A DNA stretch of 64,000 nucleotides from Periplaneta americana. Lineage: Eukaryota; Arthropoda; Insecta; Blattodea; Blattidae. This document shows, piece by piece, positions 10,080-22,359 of this stretch (positions are counted from its first letter, which is position 1; each line of letters begins with the position of its first letter). The stretch spans positions 121,292,226-121,356,225 of the forward strand of contig NC_091117.1 of the NCBI RefSeq assembly GCF_040183065.1. The letters are read 5' to 3'. A program made the translations under genes and the position numbers. Below the pieces are notes generated by a model. That model ran no database searches, was not told the DNA's origin, and saw only the letters and a list, made by a program, of their open reading frames with translations.

Positions 10080-10358
10080 TTAAGATTGTTTGTTGTTTAA
10101 TCAACTGTCTGAAGTTCACAAGTGATACCAGGAACACATCACTTATGAGTCAACTAAGCCAGGAGATAATAGGGTAAGCTGGCCAGTTCCTTTCCCCCTC
10201 CATTTCATACATCGCCGACTAGCTACATATTACACTAGTCAGATTTCAGATGTATAGAAATAATATTGCTCTTTCTTTGACAAATATCTTCAAGTGAAAT
10301 GTACTGGCTGATTATAGATTTACATATCTGCCAGAACCTCAATCATAGGATTTCAGAT
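10080..10358 (+). repeat. Interspersed repeat family R1, copy 1
   Basis: Matches 35528-35822 in the same orientation over about 280 bp. Shared blocks include GTTTAATCAACTGTC versus GTTTAGTCAACTGTC, CCACTTATGAGGCAACTA-type sequence, and CAGCCAGAACCTCAATC-type sequence. No tRNA promoter boxes or coding sequence were seen, so the class is unknown. Confidence 0.75.
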
Positions 10359-11344
10359 TGTTAAACATATTAAATATAAACTGAAATAATACCACTTAGC
10401 CTTACGTCCTCACTTAGTACAATGTGTAAATTCATCCTTTGATCACTAACGATGTCTCTATATTTTTTCAGCATGGAACACACCATAGTGTCGCTTTAAA
10501 TTATATGTTCAGCACTGGACATGTTTTTACAAATAAGTCACTGCCCATCTCCCTACTTTGATTGTTTAAAAAAAGAATAACAATTTCCAACCATTGTTGA
10601 ACTCAGTTCCAGATTTCCGCTATGCGACATCCATGCAGATCCGTAGTACATACTTCACCCCAAATCTGTACGAAAAGAACTGGCTATTTTTCTCTTCTCC
10701 GCTACCTCAGAGAGGAGAAGCAGTCCGCCCGCGAGGGAACAAACATGATTTATTTTTCCCGTATACGGGAAGCTAATTGCCAGTCTTCCTCTATGTACTT
10801 AACTTAAAAAAAAAAATAAGAAAAACCGCGGGAATTTAGCCGTAATATTTAAGAGTATATCGAAATGATCAGAAGCAAGGTTTTATAATATTCAGACATA
10901 CACATAATGAGAAGTATTTCGTTAAACTGTGCTAGAGCCTAGATCATATATAAAACAGATCAGCCAAGCTTATGTTAAATTTGGACGCAACTGGAAAATA
11001 ACGGACGCTATCCGTCGCTAGTGTCGAGAAATGAGCTTGCGATAACAAACACTAGATGGCATAGTACCTGAAAAGTACATAGAATAATACGACTGTGGGA
11101 AGACTTTTTTAAACGTCATGCCACCTCCAAATTTCTTTCTCATTGTAATGTGAGGTTATGTTACAATAAGACTTTGATGTGTCGCTAAATTGTAGCATAC
11201 AGAAGCTTGTTTTACCCAAATTCATCAACACACATAGATGACATTTTGGTACATGGCTGATATAATGTTGTTTGCGTTCAATATATAATCTGTCATCATT
11301 TGATGTACGATATCTAATTGTTTTTAATTTTCAGTATACAATAC
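10359..11344. other. Intergenic, nothing recognised
   Basis: AT-rich sequence with only short chance reading frames. No repeat shared with other parts of the window was noticed. Confidence 0.4.
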
Positions 11345-11460
11345 CTCCCTAGCAACAACTATCACAAAATACTAAAAGAGCAGATTTGTCTGCGTTTGTT
11401 GAATGCACATCATGATGCTCACGAAAAGGCACTAATTTATTTTGTGTGACCAAGATTACA
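11345..11460 (+). repeat. Fragment related to the Harbinger element at 20688-22598
   Basis: About 100 bp is similar to 21845-21945 of the Harbinger copy (shared AAATACTAAAA, GATTTGTC, GCACATCATG/GCGCATCATG and AATTTATTTTGTGTG). It is therefore a solitary scrap of the same family. Confidence 0.6.
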
Positions 11461-12245
11461 ATTTTTGAATATGAAGGAAAAGCAGGTATCCCTCTTCTGA
11501 AATTTATCCGAAAGGGGAAGAATTACAACTCCCTCCCCCTACACGTTTTCATTTTACAGGTGTATTATATGATGCGATATTGAAGCAGATAAATAATAAC
11601 TGTACATTTCTCGTCCACATTAAATTCAACGTGTTCATAATGTAGACCTGATATATTGCTTCATGTAGGCTACACAGCTGGCAGTGTTCTTTTTGCAAAT
11701 AAGCGGTCGTACTAATCATTTTCTTTTCATCTGAACTATTGCTAGAATATGCGTTTGTGTTTTTATTTGCTCTGTATGTTGTTAAATAACTACTGAACAT
11801 CGTCTTTGGTTAACAAATTGTTCTAGTATTCGTTTCATATCAGTCTTACGGTATTGAATTATGTCCATAACGTGGGCGAGATATTATCAGGCTGGAAAAT
11901 TCGCTCTGAATGTATTTTTTTTTACACAATTTTCTAATTTTCAACAGATTTACGATACCCTGTGCGGTTTCTCTGCCAATGCAGAGTTAATTGCAATATA
12001 CGGTAATTCAGTTATTTTCCTGACACTTCTATATCCGTTCTCATAAACGTACTGATTTAGATTCTTTACCCTACTGTAGGTATTTTGCTCTCTACAAATC
12101 ATCGTTAGTCAAATGAAATAGCCTATAATAGTTGTTTGTAACGAATTAGTAGACAACCTCAATCCCTCCTGACCGCCTCCCTTACGAATTTCTTTCTCAC
12201 TTTAATCAAATTTACTTTATACTGGTCCTTAAATTACTGAAACTA
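11461..12245. other. Intergenic, nothing recognised
   Basis: AT-rich DNA without supported features. Confidence 0.4.
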
Positions 12246-13220
12246 GTGCTGAGGTAGTTACGGTGATTTCTGAAGTGAAAATCGTTCAATTTATAAGGGT
12301 GAAATCAAAAATAATTTTTGTAGCCTTTCCTTGTCCTTAATTGGAAATTTGAGTAACTTCATATGACGACAATATTTCTTCCTTCTTCTGCAGTTAACAT
12401 AATCGCAGATGGACATTTCTAAATGAAGTTTATTACACAGAAACCTTTGAGACAATATTGACACTTGAAATTCTTTATATAGTTCATCTATAAGAGTTAA
12501 ACTAGCGCTGAGGTAGTTTCCTTCATACTCCGCTTATTCACCTTGCATACATGAGTCTGTAACAGGTTAGGTTTGGTCAGTACTGTCATGGTAATTTTTT
12601 TCTTAGCCATACACCCCACCCCTTGTTTTCTCCCTTGAAATATATTTTACTCTCCTCTCTCTATCTCTCCAATTGCCATTTAATTATTTTTTTTTAATAT
12701 TAAAGAAGAAGTAAATAAATTGTTTTGCTTTACAATTTAATTGTACAAGTTTGATTTAAAGAATACACCATGTAGCACCACCATAGATGCACACTTGTCT
12801 CGATGAATCTTGGAGTGTATATTTGCAGCACTTCTTGTTTTTCAACCATTATTTTATATAATTCTGGATTCCAGTGCTGAAGAGGTGGATAATTTTTGTT
12901 TATGAACATCAAACAAAATAGGTACAGTAGGAACAGGAAGAGATGATCTAAGATCTTTATAGATCTCCACGTACAAAACTTAGGCACCATATGCCGAATG
13001 GCTCCTTACAGACAAAATTTTCATTTCCCCATACGATTAATTAAAAAAAATTGTAGGTTCCATACGATATATGGCCTCGTGTGGCCTCCATGACAGCACT
13101 GGGGTCAGTTAGTTTAGGCACTTTTACACCTTGCATATACAATCAACTGCATCTCCACAAAAAAAATTCCTTATAAATTGAACGGTTTTCACTTCAGAAA
13201 TCACAGGAACTGCTTCACCC
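12246..13220. mobile_element. Candidate non-autonomous DNA transposon with ~52-bp terminal inverted repeats
   Basis: 12246-12298 and the reverse complement of 13169-13220 agree at roughly 44 of 52 positions, including the exact block GTGATTTCTGAAGTGAAAA and TTCAATTTATAAGG. A further partial copy of the left terminus lies near 12499-12520 (AAACTAGCGCTGAGGTAGTT). The interior has no transposase that I recognise. A clear target-site duplication was not found, so the class is open. Confidence 0.55.
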
Positions 13221-13533
13221 AGGTAAGTAGTTAGCAGTTAATCATTTCAAAGCTCTTGTTATATTATGAAATAGCATCACACAATGTTGCCAAAATAAAT
13301 GTTCCCAGTGTTAAAATTACAGAGTGTAAATTTCGCTTAGGACAGTTTTTGCTCTGGAAAATTAAAGGAAACAAACAGTATATCAAACCAGCAGCTGAGA
13401 CACAAAGCACCTGAAATTCGAAAGTGGTAAAACATTTTTATATTTCCTTCTTTCTTATTTACCAACAACAGAAGTACCGGTATCAGATTTTTTGCAGAGC
13501 TAATATCAGAGGCCCCTCCTATTAGAGAATGTT
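13221..13533. other. Intergenic, nothing recognised
   Basis: AT-rich DNA between the inverted-repeat element and the MULE-like scrap. Confidence 0.4.
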
Positions 13534-13720
13534 TTGAATATTATTATATTCTGGAAAACTACATTGGCACATCAACCTCCCCTCCCCCCGCCTGAATTCT
13601 GGGCTGAAGCACGAAAATTTCGAAATGTACAAACTACAGATGCGGCAGAATATTACCACAATGGTCTTCAGCAAGAATTTTGTAAGACATATCCAAATAT
13701 CTTCATGGTCATTATATGTA
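13534..13720 (+). pseudogene. Possible MULE/FLYWCH-associated transposase-derived fragment
   Basis: One open stretch reads PEFWAEARKFRNVQTTDAAE, then YYHNGLQQEFCKTYPNIFMV. The pattern W...R..TT(N/D)A.E..H..L...F....HPNIF resembles the segment after the catalytic core in MULE transposase-derived proteins. Upstream and downstream similarity is lost quickly, so this is at most a fossil. It is an inference from pattern memory. Confidence 0.35.
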
Positions 13721-13988
13721 TTAAAATAAAACATATACTACATGTGAAGTACCTACTAAAAATGAGAGAAATAGAAATAGGAAGGACAATAAAAAAAGTG
13801 GAATGGACAAACACTAAGAAACTATTCATCTTGAATCAGTATGAACAATAGGATACTTTTTTTTTGGTGCTAGTGATATAGAATATGAAATTAAGTTGCA
13901 TCAATAAGTTTTTCGAGTTTAGCATTACTTTAAGTATTTATTGTCCCCCTGTTGGAAAGATGGAATTACTTTGTTTGAAACTTGATGA

Positions 13989-14033
13989 AATTTTATTGTA
14001 CCTTAACTCAATTTATTAAGGTACAATAAAATT
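13989..14033. repeat. Perfect 18-bp inverted repeat (hairpin)
   Basis: AATTTTATTGTACCTTAA at 13989-14006 is exactly complementary to 14016-14033, with a 9-nt loop. It is isolated in AT-rich DNA. It could be a tiny MITE remnant or a simple foldback. Confidence 0.85.
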
Positions 14034-15199
14034 CAAAATAATAACTGCACGCCATTTTAAATTAAATCTGTTGGATGTAAATTATTTCTTAATTTATTAG
14101 GACCATAAAGGTATTGTTACAAGCGATAGATTGAATCATTTTTATCTTAATAATTTAATGTAGGATGATTATTTCGGGAATTGTTATGCTCTAAATTGTG
14201 AGGATATTTTAATACTTTTTTAAAATATAAATTTGTAATATGTTTCCAGTTAGTAAAGAGTAATTCAGAGAGACAGAGGTCTCAAGCATGTTTATTGACA
14301 CATGCCAGAATTATTAAATATGAAAAAAAGAGTTCTTGCACTAACATACTGTTTATAAAGTAACCAAATCTTAAGAAATACAGTATATGTACTGGTATTC
14401 TATATAAAGGCATAGGAGTGAATATAAATCTGTTTTAAGGAATTCCTATTTAATATTCCTGCTATAGGAACATGACAAAATAAATACAACGCAGCATGGA
14501 AGCTAATTCAACTTTATCGAGTATTGTTGATGAGATGTGTTATGAAGGTAGACCGAATCATTCAATATAAATGTATAAATAGGACGAATAATAATAGATT
14601 AATTTCAATGTATGTAGTATCAAAACTGAAAGCGGTAACTAGTCTATGAATGATGTCTTAACAAGTATAAATAAAATGGACTCTTGACAACAGACACACA
14701 TTTGGCTTCAATAATAACTAGGACTTCAAGGAATTTATGGTAGCTCACCTGTCAGGCAAAACTCTGAATAGTCAGCATTGTCGAACTATAGAAGCGCGAT
14801 TAAAAAGTATTTTTTTTCCCCACCCATTACATATGATTGCTTTTCAAGTCCCGGTAATAACATTATTAAATTAATTATCCCACATATTTGGGTGGTGCCT
14901 TTCTTTGTTTCTGACATAATTTATGAGAGTTTCTCTTTTACACTTCAATAGAGAAATACAACTTTCAGTGGACAATGAACGTGTAACTCTAATGGAACTC
15001 TAAGAACCACAGCATTAATGTTTTCTTCTTTTCTTTCATGCCCTTTAGTTTTTGTAGCAGATAACATCATGCTATTGGATAATTATACATGCACCTTTCT
15101 AATAAAATTGGCATATATTTCACTGGTCTCAGAAGTAAAATTAAATGTATAATAGCTTCTCGGTGCAAAATATTTACTGAAAATTATTGTAGGATTTGA
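14034..15199. other. Intergenic, nothing recognised
   Basis: AT-rich DNA with stop codons in all frames and no visible repeat structure. Confidence 0.4.
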
Positions 15200-15592
15200 A
15201 TAGAAATGCCACTTCTCAGGCAAAGTTATTCGTGGATGACTGTATAATATATAGAAAAAATTAGTGATAAATCTTATATCACCGCCTTGCAAAACTAGCT
15301 TGACGTTATTGAAAACTGGACTACAACAAATAAAATTAAAATCAATGTGAGCAAAAGTAAATCAATATGTATCCTTCTGTAAAACACAAAATTAAATTCG
15401 TCTCATATACCAATTAAATGGATCACCAGTGTCACAAGTAAACACTTAGGTACTGTATATATTTTAGTAACAAACTGGTTGAAATAAGTCACTAATATTA
15501 CAAGGATAGCCTGGAAAACACTACATTTCTTTATGCGTATTCTTAAGAAAGCTAACCGAAAGTCAAAAGAATTAATGTACATAACCCACGTT
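15200..15592 (+). pseudogene. CR1/Jockey-type LINE reverse transcriptase fragment, copy A
   Basis: Reads AKLFVDDCIIYRK (a variant of the FADD box, RT motif C), then in the next frame SDKSYITALQN, DVIENWTTTNKIKINVSKSK, and later NITRIAWKTLHFFMRILKKA. The last segment matches the LINE at 27351 (NVTGKAWKALRFIMRILKKA), so both belong to one family. Stops and frame changes show it is dead. A SINE has inserted at or just after its end (15593). Confidence 0.7.
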
Positions 15593-15850
15593 CGGTCCAC
15601 TGCTGTGGAGTAATGGTAGGCACATCTGACCGTGAAATGAGTGGGCCCGGGTTCAAATCCTGATTGGGGCAAGTTACCTGGTTGGGGTTTTTTCCGAGGT
15701 TTTCCCCAATTGTAAGGCGAATGTCATGTAATCTATGGCGAATCCTCAACCTCATCTCGCCAAATATAATTTCACTCTCACCAATCCCATCGAGGCTAAA
15801 TAACCTAGTAGTTGATACAACATCGTTAAATAATCAATTAAAAAAAAAAA
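15593..15850 (+). mobile_element. tRNA-derived SINE, family 1 variant (subfamily with TAAGGCGAATGTCA body), copy C
   Basis: Has the head CTGTGGAGTAATGG, a decayed B-box GGGTTCAAATCCTGA, and GGGGCAAGTTACCTGGTTGG. The middle section then differs from copies A, B, D and E (GTAAGGCGAATGTCATGTAA). It ends GTTAAATAATCAATTA plus an A-run. The shared head and altered body indicate a separate subfamily. Confidence 0.85.
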
Positions 15851-17422
15851 GACGTCAGATAAGCAGAGGAAGTTACAAAAGCTTGTGGTGGCGAATTTAA
15901 AGTTTCCGTGATGTTCAAGAAAGGAAAGTACTACAAATGGGAGGCAAAGTAGATAGCCTATATTGGTGTATTCATCACATGATATTACACAGGAGATATC
16001 ACCACATATGGTTGTAAATAACCAAGAACATTTTAAATCTGAATGTGTATTTTAATGTAATCAAGTGTTGCTTTGTATAATAAGAACTGTAGGCACTGTG
16101 TATAAATCTCGATATGCATCTGAAAAAAATTGTAATCAACTTGGCAGAAATGTTCGTGTGTCACAATATAATTCGTAATATTTTATTTGTTAATGGCACT
16201 GTTAATTCTTTGGAAACAACTATTTATGTCATTTGGCAAAATAATATGAACATTTTCCATTTTGGTAATAAATTAAGTGGCAAGAAAATGTTCGTCACAC
16301 CATATAATATTTCATATTTTTTACATGATTAATTATTCCTTTTCATTAAGATTTTCTGTTTATATTTTGGAATGCTTATGTTAAAAGACAGTGATGTCTC
16401 TTTCATAAACTCTTAAGTATTTAATTAAATATCCTGTGAAGATCATAGTTACTTCGAAAATGTTATGTGTGTCACTATGGAATGACCCATCAGTATTGTT
16501 AGTATTGTTACAAATTACAAAACCTGAAACTGTTAGAATGGGATCAAGAGTAGTGACAAAAAAATGTAATGTTGTAGGCCTACATCAACATGACTATTTT
16601 AATCCAGTGTCTAATAAGGTGTGAAGGCCTTTTGAGGTAAACAGTATTGAAAATGTGAGGGAAGGGGTATTTCTTGGTAATGGATTAGGCCTGTATAGTT
16701 TATAATATGATTAACTATATATTGTTAAAGTACCTAGTAAATATCGTAATATGTATATTATATAATACTGTAAACGAGACATCACAGGCTGCAAACTAGA
16801 TTATTCTTGTTTTTGTATAATTATACGAACATGTATGAAATAAACAAGACTACTATTGCTTAGGTTAGGATAGTATTACTTATATATTGTAATCAGGCTA
16901 TATGCACAAATTTTCCAATATACTACTATCATAACTAAATAGGTAATGTTAACATTAATTTTCATACGTTTTTGTGGTGCAAGTTAAAATAATTCAAAGT
17001 AAAGTATAACGAAACTCCGACAACATTATAATTATGAACGTCAAATTCTCTTATTTTATTTATTTTTCAGTGTTTGGTCCCTTATTTCCCATTGTTCTTT
17101 GGATTTATCATTAGTAAAATATCAATTAACGGATAAATTATGTTATACACTCAATTGATAATATAAATAATATTCACGACAAATATATAAAAACAGAAGA
17201 GATAACGAATCATAATTTAGCCGACCGATAACTTTATAACATGGTCTACATATTCTATATTCTATATAGGTACATTGGCTTTGCGCGAGACTCTGTATTG
17301 TATTATATTCAATACAAAGGCGTACTTTATCTTATCTCTTCGCTTCGCCCACGTGACAACTATATTTAGCTCCCTCGTTCCGAACTTCCCAAGGTCATAT
17401 AGGCCAATAATATTTATCCATG
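15851..17422. other. AT-rich intergenic DNA
   Basis: Long AT-rich stretch with only small chance ORFs (for example 16114-16332, Asn/Ile-rich). No element ends or conserved motifs were recognised. Confidence 0.4.
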
Positions 17423-17850
17423 GTCATCAGCAGTGTTGCCAACTGGACGGAAATTCCGTCGAAATTGACGGAATTTCAACGTACCGGACGGGGAAAAAAT
17501 GGCTTTGACGGTTGACGGATTTTCTGGCGGAAATCACGATTTACATTGTTTTTGACATTTTTAGCTGCTGTCATTTTTAATTGTTTAATTTTTGGGAGAT
17601 TTTAATTTTTATTTGAACAGCCCTGCCTGTTCCGCACTAAGTTTAAGAATCCCCTGTTTCAGATTTCCTCGTAATCAAGTCAGATGTTGACGAATAATTA
17701 TTTCAATCAGAATTTGTAGGTAAGTTCTGTTAAAAGTTGCTTATATATGTTAGGTCTTATTATTTTTTTTAATTTTGACGGATTCTGACGGATTTCCAGG
17801 TGTTATACAGACGGGGATACAATTTATGTGTTGGCAACACTGGTCATCAG
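17423..17850. mobile_element. hAT-type MITE with perfect 8-bp target-site duplication
   Basis: The element (17431-17842) begins CAGTGTTGCCAAC and ends GTTGGCAACACTG, a perfect 13-bp inverted terminus. It is bracketed by GTCATCAG at 17423-17430 and 17843-17850. An 8-bp duplication with CAG...CTG ends is diagnostic of hAT mobilisation. The interior repeats GACGGA/TTCCGTC motifs several times. A diverged copy in the opposite orientation lies at 58730-59121. Confidence 0.93.
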
Positions 17851-20170
17851 TTGTCGACAGTACATACGAGATAATCTCGTAAGCAAGAAATAATCGATTT
17901 AGACCGACCAGACCGGTTCAGAGTTCGTGTCTCGTGATGGTGTTGGTCGTTGTGCCATCTGTTAACGATTATTGAACTACATCAAGCCGGCCTCCAACTG
18001 CTAACTCGAAAGTCTATATAAAGGAGATATCTGTTAGTATATATGATCTAGGGCTAGAGGTATGCTATTAAGATTTTTTTCATTACACTTTTAAATAGTA
18101 ATGAAACATGGACTATCCCAGAGCCATCTATATACAAGCCGGAGCCATACGTCGGCACCACTGTAATTAACTGTCAAGCGGAGGCCTACGATGCAGAAGA
18201 TGTGTTGGTGCTAATGCCGACTTTCAATGTAAATTAATGTTACAACATAAGTGTGTGTGGATGGAATTATGTTCGCGGTCGTACTAAACGTTAATTGTTG
18301 ATGTATTATAAACTAAGTGCGTGTTGACAATAAAAACAAGACAATAAATGAAAATATGGCTGCAGTCTTTGGCAATTTTTATGGTTATTAATAATGACAA
18401 AGTGATTGACGATTCTTCTAAATATTAAATATTGCATAAACTACATGTTTATAGTCTTACTTGTGGTTTGTGCTGTATCAGAATTCTAGCCAAATTATTA
18501 AGTCTCGCCTGCTATATCAATGAAGTTACACTGTTGATTTTCAAGTTCATTGTAAACAGCTGTTTTGTGATCCCATAAATGTTGCAGTTTTGTTGAAGTT
18601 TCGGAATGCCTGCTATACATCAGAACTACCTATAATTTGTAGATGCATACACTTGCTTTGTTGGTTCTCAAGATTTGTTTATTAATATTATTTTTTGTAA
18701 TAAATTAGTTATAAACATGTTTCTTTTCACTTAGTAGTTACATGATTTAAAGTTTACGCAAATTGGCCCATACTTAATAGATAATGATATGTTTTGTTAC
18801 AGACATCCAACAAATAAAACTCAGTGCGCAGAAACTAGCGGGCGTGACTGGATTGCGCAAATGACGTATGCTCCCTTTTCACACCACCGACACTACGCGC
18901 ATGCGCACGTATTATATTCTTGTGCTGAACTGAACACTTGTTATTGCTACAGAGTCAGGGAGCTACATAGCGTTTTATATTAAATATTAATTTAATTTAA
19001 ATATTTAAAATTTAAATATGAGGACAGTTCCAATGAAGATAGATACTGATTATGACTTAGAAAGAGGCGATGTTGACATTTTGTAATGTTATATTCACTT
19101 AATTGGTTATTGTTACAGCTGCTCTTTGAGTGCATATGTTCGCAACCGTAGCCGTTATAGCTATACCAGTAGCCGCTTATTAAAGAACCCGCCTACTGCA
19201 GGGGGGTAAGAGTGATATAGCATGCCCGGCGCGAGGAGTCTGAGCTGAGTTTTGCTTGTAGGATACCTATATGTAAGTTATTATGTTAAAGGTATGTTTT
19301 TGCATTTTTTCATAGATCTTTATACTTGCCCTAACTGTATTTACATCCTCATACTTTATTATAATATGTCAGTAGTTTCCTTTGTATACATTTTTATTTT
19401 ATTTGCATCATTTACATTCTTAGCTTGTTTTCTCTAGTTATATTTATTAAAATTATATTTTAAACAGTTTATAACAAATAAATTAGGATAACAATATTGT
19501 TATGATGAAACTAAAACTGACATCCTGGGCAGCTGAAATATTTATAGAAAAGCAGGACAGATAATCACATAAAATTAAAATGTATATGATATCCTAGACC
19601 TTCACGTCAGAGGTGAAACAACATAAAGCGGCAAAACATTGTCAATTTACTAGCCACATAATGGTTAATTGATTGAAATAGGTATTGCGAAAGTACGCCG
19701 TTATTTTATTTATTTTTGGTACAAGTAACATTTCTCTAAGCATTTATTTATTTTCCCTTGTACCCTCAATAAAAAGCGCATATTCTTTTAATTTTTTTAA
19801 GTTGTAAGTGGCTGTATGCAAGTACTTAAGCGGTAATCTGAAACTCATATAAAATACCATTTCAAATAAAATACCATTTCGGATTCCGTAATAAATTACG
19901 TACATCAATACACTGAATCTTAATCATATACACTTACTTTTGTATAAATTAATGTCGAAAATGTACACATGGCAACGAAATCAAAACACTAAAACGTCAA
20001 ACGTCATGCCTTATTTCACTTCCGCCCGCCTCCACTCAGCGTTGCCAAACCTACCCATGCTCCGGCTTGTAACTGAAGATGGCTTTGACTATCCTAATCC
20101 TTTACCGCAGGTTTCAATTGATTGCAGAAGCTGGGTTTTGAAAAAATTATGATCTTAGACTAGTTATGTT
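17851..20170. other. Intergenic, nothing firmly recognised
   Basis: Mostly AT-rich. Short GC-richer patches occur at 18820-18960 and 19140-19260, but I see no ORF, TATA/ATG pairing or repeat match that would justify calling a promoter. Confidence 0.4.
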
Positions 20171-20245
20171 GGCCATATTAGAAAACCCCTCTTTTGACCA
20201 TACATTAGTTTAGACAGTTTAGAACTACCACACAACCAATTCCAT

Positions 20246-20455
20246 TTACCATAATGTGATATGACGTGTGTACTTACGCTCATTTTCTTTTACGTCCTTG
20301 GACAAATTTAACTCAGGAGTTGATCTTTCCATTTTCACAATTTCAACTTTCTCGTTGTATGTATGACGGTTAAAAGGCATTGTTAATAAACCTTCTACTA
20401 CGCAGTCATTTTCAAAACAAATCCCCCCAGAAACTTGCTCAGCCATATTTTTCAC
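20246..20455 (-). pseudogene. hAT (ZMYM1-like) transposase N-terminal fragment
   Basis: An open frame reads MKNMAEQVSGGICFENDCVV and then KMERSTPELNLSKDVKENER. It parallels copy 1 and supplies the unbroken N-terminus that copy 1 has lost by frameshift near 1800. It stops at 20246 after about 70 residues, where sequence divergence and a deletion remove the zinc-finger region. Confidence 0.8.
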
Positions 20456-21009
20456 AATATCACTTCATACAGAAATTAAAAACTTAATAATTCACAATTA
20501 ATATAACTCTTAAACACTCGAACTAATAACAAATTTAAAATATTTCACTGCAAGAACACAATCACATTCATGTGCTTGCGTACTAAGCGTATCGTCGCTT
20601 CGCGCCTGCGAAGAAACCGATCACGAGAGCAGCATCTGGCCCTGTCTATCCAAGAGGGCTAGTCTATTCTAGCCCTCTAAGGCTCGTTACACACTTGAAG
20701 AGATCTCGCTAGCGAGAAATATGTTGCGAGAAAGAGGCGAAGAGCCTTCCTCCATACACTTAGCGAGTTCTCGCTATCACAGATCACACCTAGCTATGAT
20801 TATCTATGCACTGCCTTCATGCAGAGAGTAAGTTTCTGATTATAGTAATCACTCGTTGGGGAAATATTACAGGTTATGTATTTACGTACAGTATATTGTC
20901 CTACTTAACTGTATAACCAGTAAGTAAATTGTCGTAGTTTACAAATTATGGACGAAAGCTACTATGTTGAATCTGAATCTTCAGATGATGAGGAAATGGA
21001 GTTATATGT

Positions 21010-21240
21010 ACAGCTGTAAAAAAAAAAAGTGGCCGCACTCGTGAACAGCGAATATTTTCAAAGTCCACTTCGGGTCGCGGCGATGTTACACGATGCATGT
21101 GCTTGTACAAGCAGTTCCGGAACTATGAAAGTGTTCCATATCTGCTCCTCGCAGACCAGCGGTAGAGTGCTTGTTTAATGATTCAAAGGTTCTGGGTTCG
21201 GGCCTTCTTCAAGTTTTCATTTTATTTTTTAATCGTTCTT
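21010..21240 (+). repeat. Possible tRNA-derived SINE fragment inside the Harbinger element
   Basis: Has an A-box-like AGCGGTAGAGTGC and a B-box-like GGGTTCGGGCC 30 bp apart, followed by T-rich sequence. It interrupts the region between the left terminus and the transposase. The pattern fits a SINE head, but no second copy was found in the window. Confidence 0.35.
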
Positions 21241-21354
21241 TAGCGATGTAAATGATATTCAAATTATCATTTATATCCAGTTATCGTCAACGTACAAATC
21301 ATCAGCAAATTGTCAGAAAACATTCACGTTCGCTGATTATCCGCAATAAAGGCA

Positions 21355-21855
21355 GACGAAAATATAATTATAGCAAGCGCAGCCGTTGTTATTATAGCCA
21401 GTTTAACAAAAAGAAAGTTAAAAACCAAAAGGCGATGGTGGCAGACGCCACTCTACGAAAGTCGTAATCAATATAGCGGCACTGACTTGCTTCATGATTT
21501 ACGTCGAATGGAATCGGGACAGTTTCACAACTTCTATCGCATTTCAGAAACAGACTTCGAAATATTACTGTGCAAAATAGGGCCAAAAATTTCCAAGAAA
21601 GACACAGGCTGGCGAAAAGCAATACCTATTCAGGAAAGACTAGCATTAACACTTCGATATCTCGCTACAGGAAATTCGTATACAAGTTTAATGTATTTAT
21701 TCAAAGTGTCGAAACAGCTGATTACCAGGATTGTTCCAGAAGTATGTACAGCTATAATTGAGGAACTGGAAGATTTTATTAAGGTACGAGTGCAAGACAG
21801 GGGAAAGTTTCAATATACGGATACCTCACTGACAATAATTATCTTAAAATACTAA
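21355..21855 (+). pseudogene. HARBI1-like (PIF/Harbinger) transposase, N-terminal part
   Basis: The frame opens before 21355 and includes LKTKRRWWQTPLYESRNQYS, the R-R-W-W entry motif of the family. It continues with FYRISETDFEILL, DTGWRKAIPIQERLALTLRY and LATGNSYTSLMYLFKVSKQL, then PEVCTAIIEELEDFIKV. These are the N-terminal and HTH-containing regions that precede the DDE domain. The frame ends at 21855, where the catalytic part is deleted. Only about one third of a roughly 400-aa protein remains. Confidence 0.85.
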
Positions 21856-22173
21856 AAAGAGAGATTTGTCCGTGTTTGTCAAATGCGCATCATGCTTACG
21901 AAAAAGCACTTTTCAGTGCCAATAATTTATTTTGTGTGCACAAGGTTGGAACTTTGTTTTTTATGGGCGTAAATTTGTCCAAAAGGAACGATATATGTTT
22001 ATACGCGAACCAAGTTGACTCGTACACTTCATAATTCCCCATTCCAGATCTTTTTGTGGACTTCTGTCTTTCCGTCCGGAATGATGTCGGTAGGGACTCA
22101 ATTTTCTTTTTGACTTCTGCTCCCTACAATAAACAACAAACATGTATCCAGTGAAAATAAATAAAGATAATTT

Positions 22174-22359
22174 TCAAATTTTGCACGTGTTTGACTCGCC
22201 TATCTTGCAGCTGAGCATCTTTCCAATAGCTTTCCAAACATCACGTTCTCTTACTTTATTGTGGTAAGTAGGATGCTTGGGATTCCATAAAGTTTCCTGC
22301 TTCCTATATGCATTAATAAGATTTATAACAGCGTCTTCCGTCCACTCCAGTTTCGACAT
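22174..22359 (-). pseudogene. MADF-domain protein fragment (Harbinger accessory protein)
   Basis: The start reads MSKLEWTEDAVINLINAYRK, then QETLWNPKHPTYHNKVRERD and VWKAIGKML. This is the classic MADF start (W/L-I-x-x-Y-x-x-x-x-x-L-W, then Y-x-N-K-x-x-R-x-x-x-W). MADF/Myb-like proteins are the DNA-binding partners of Harbinger transposases. It faces the transposase, as usual for the superfamily, and breaks off at the central deletion after 61 residues. Confidence 0.8.
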
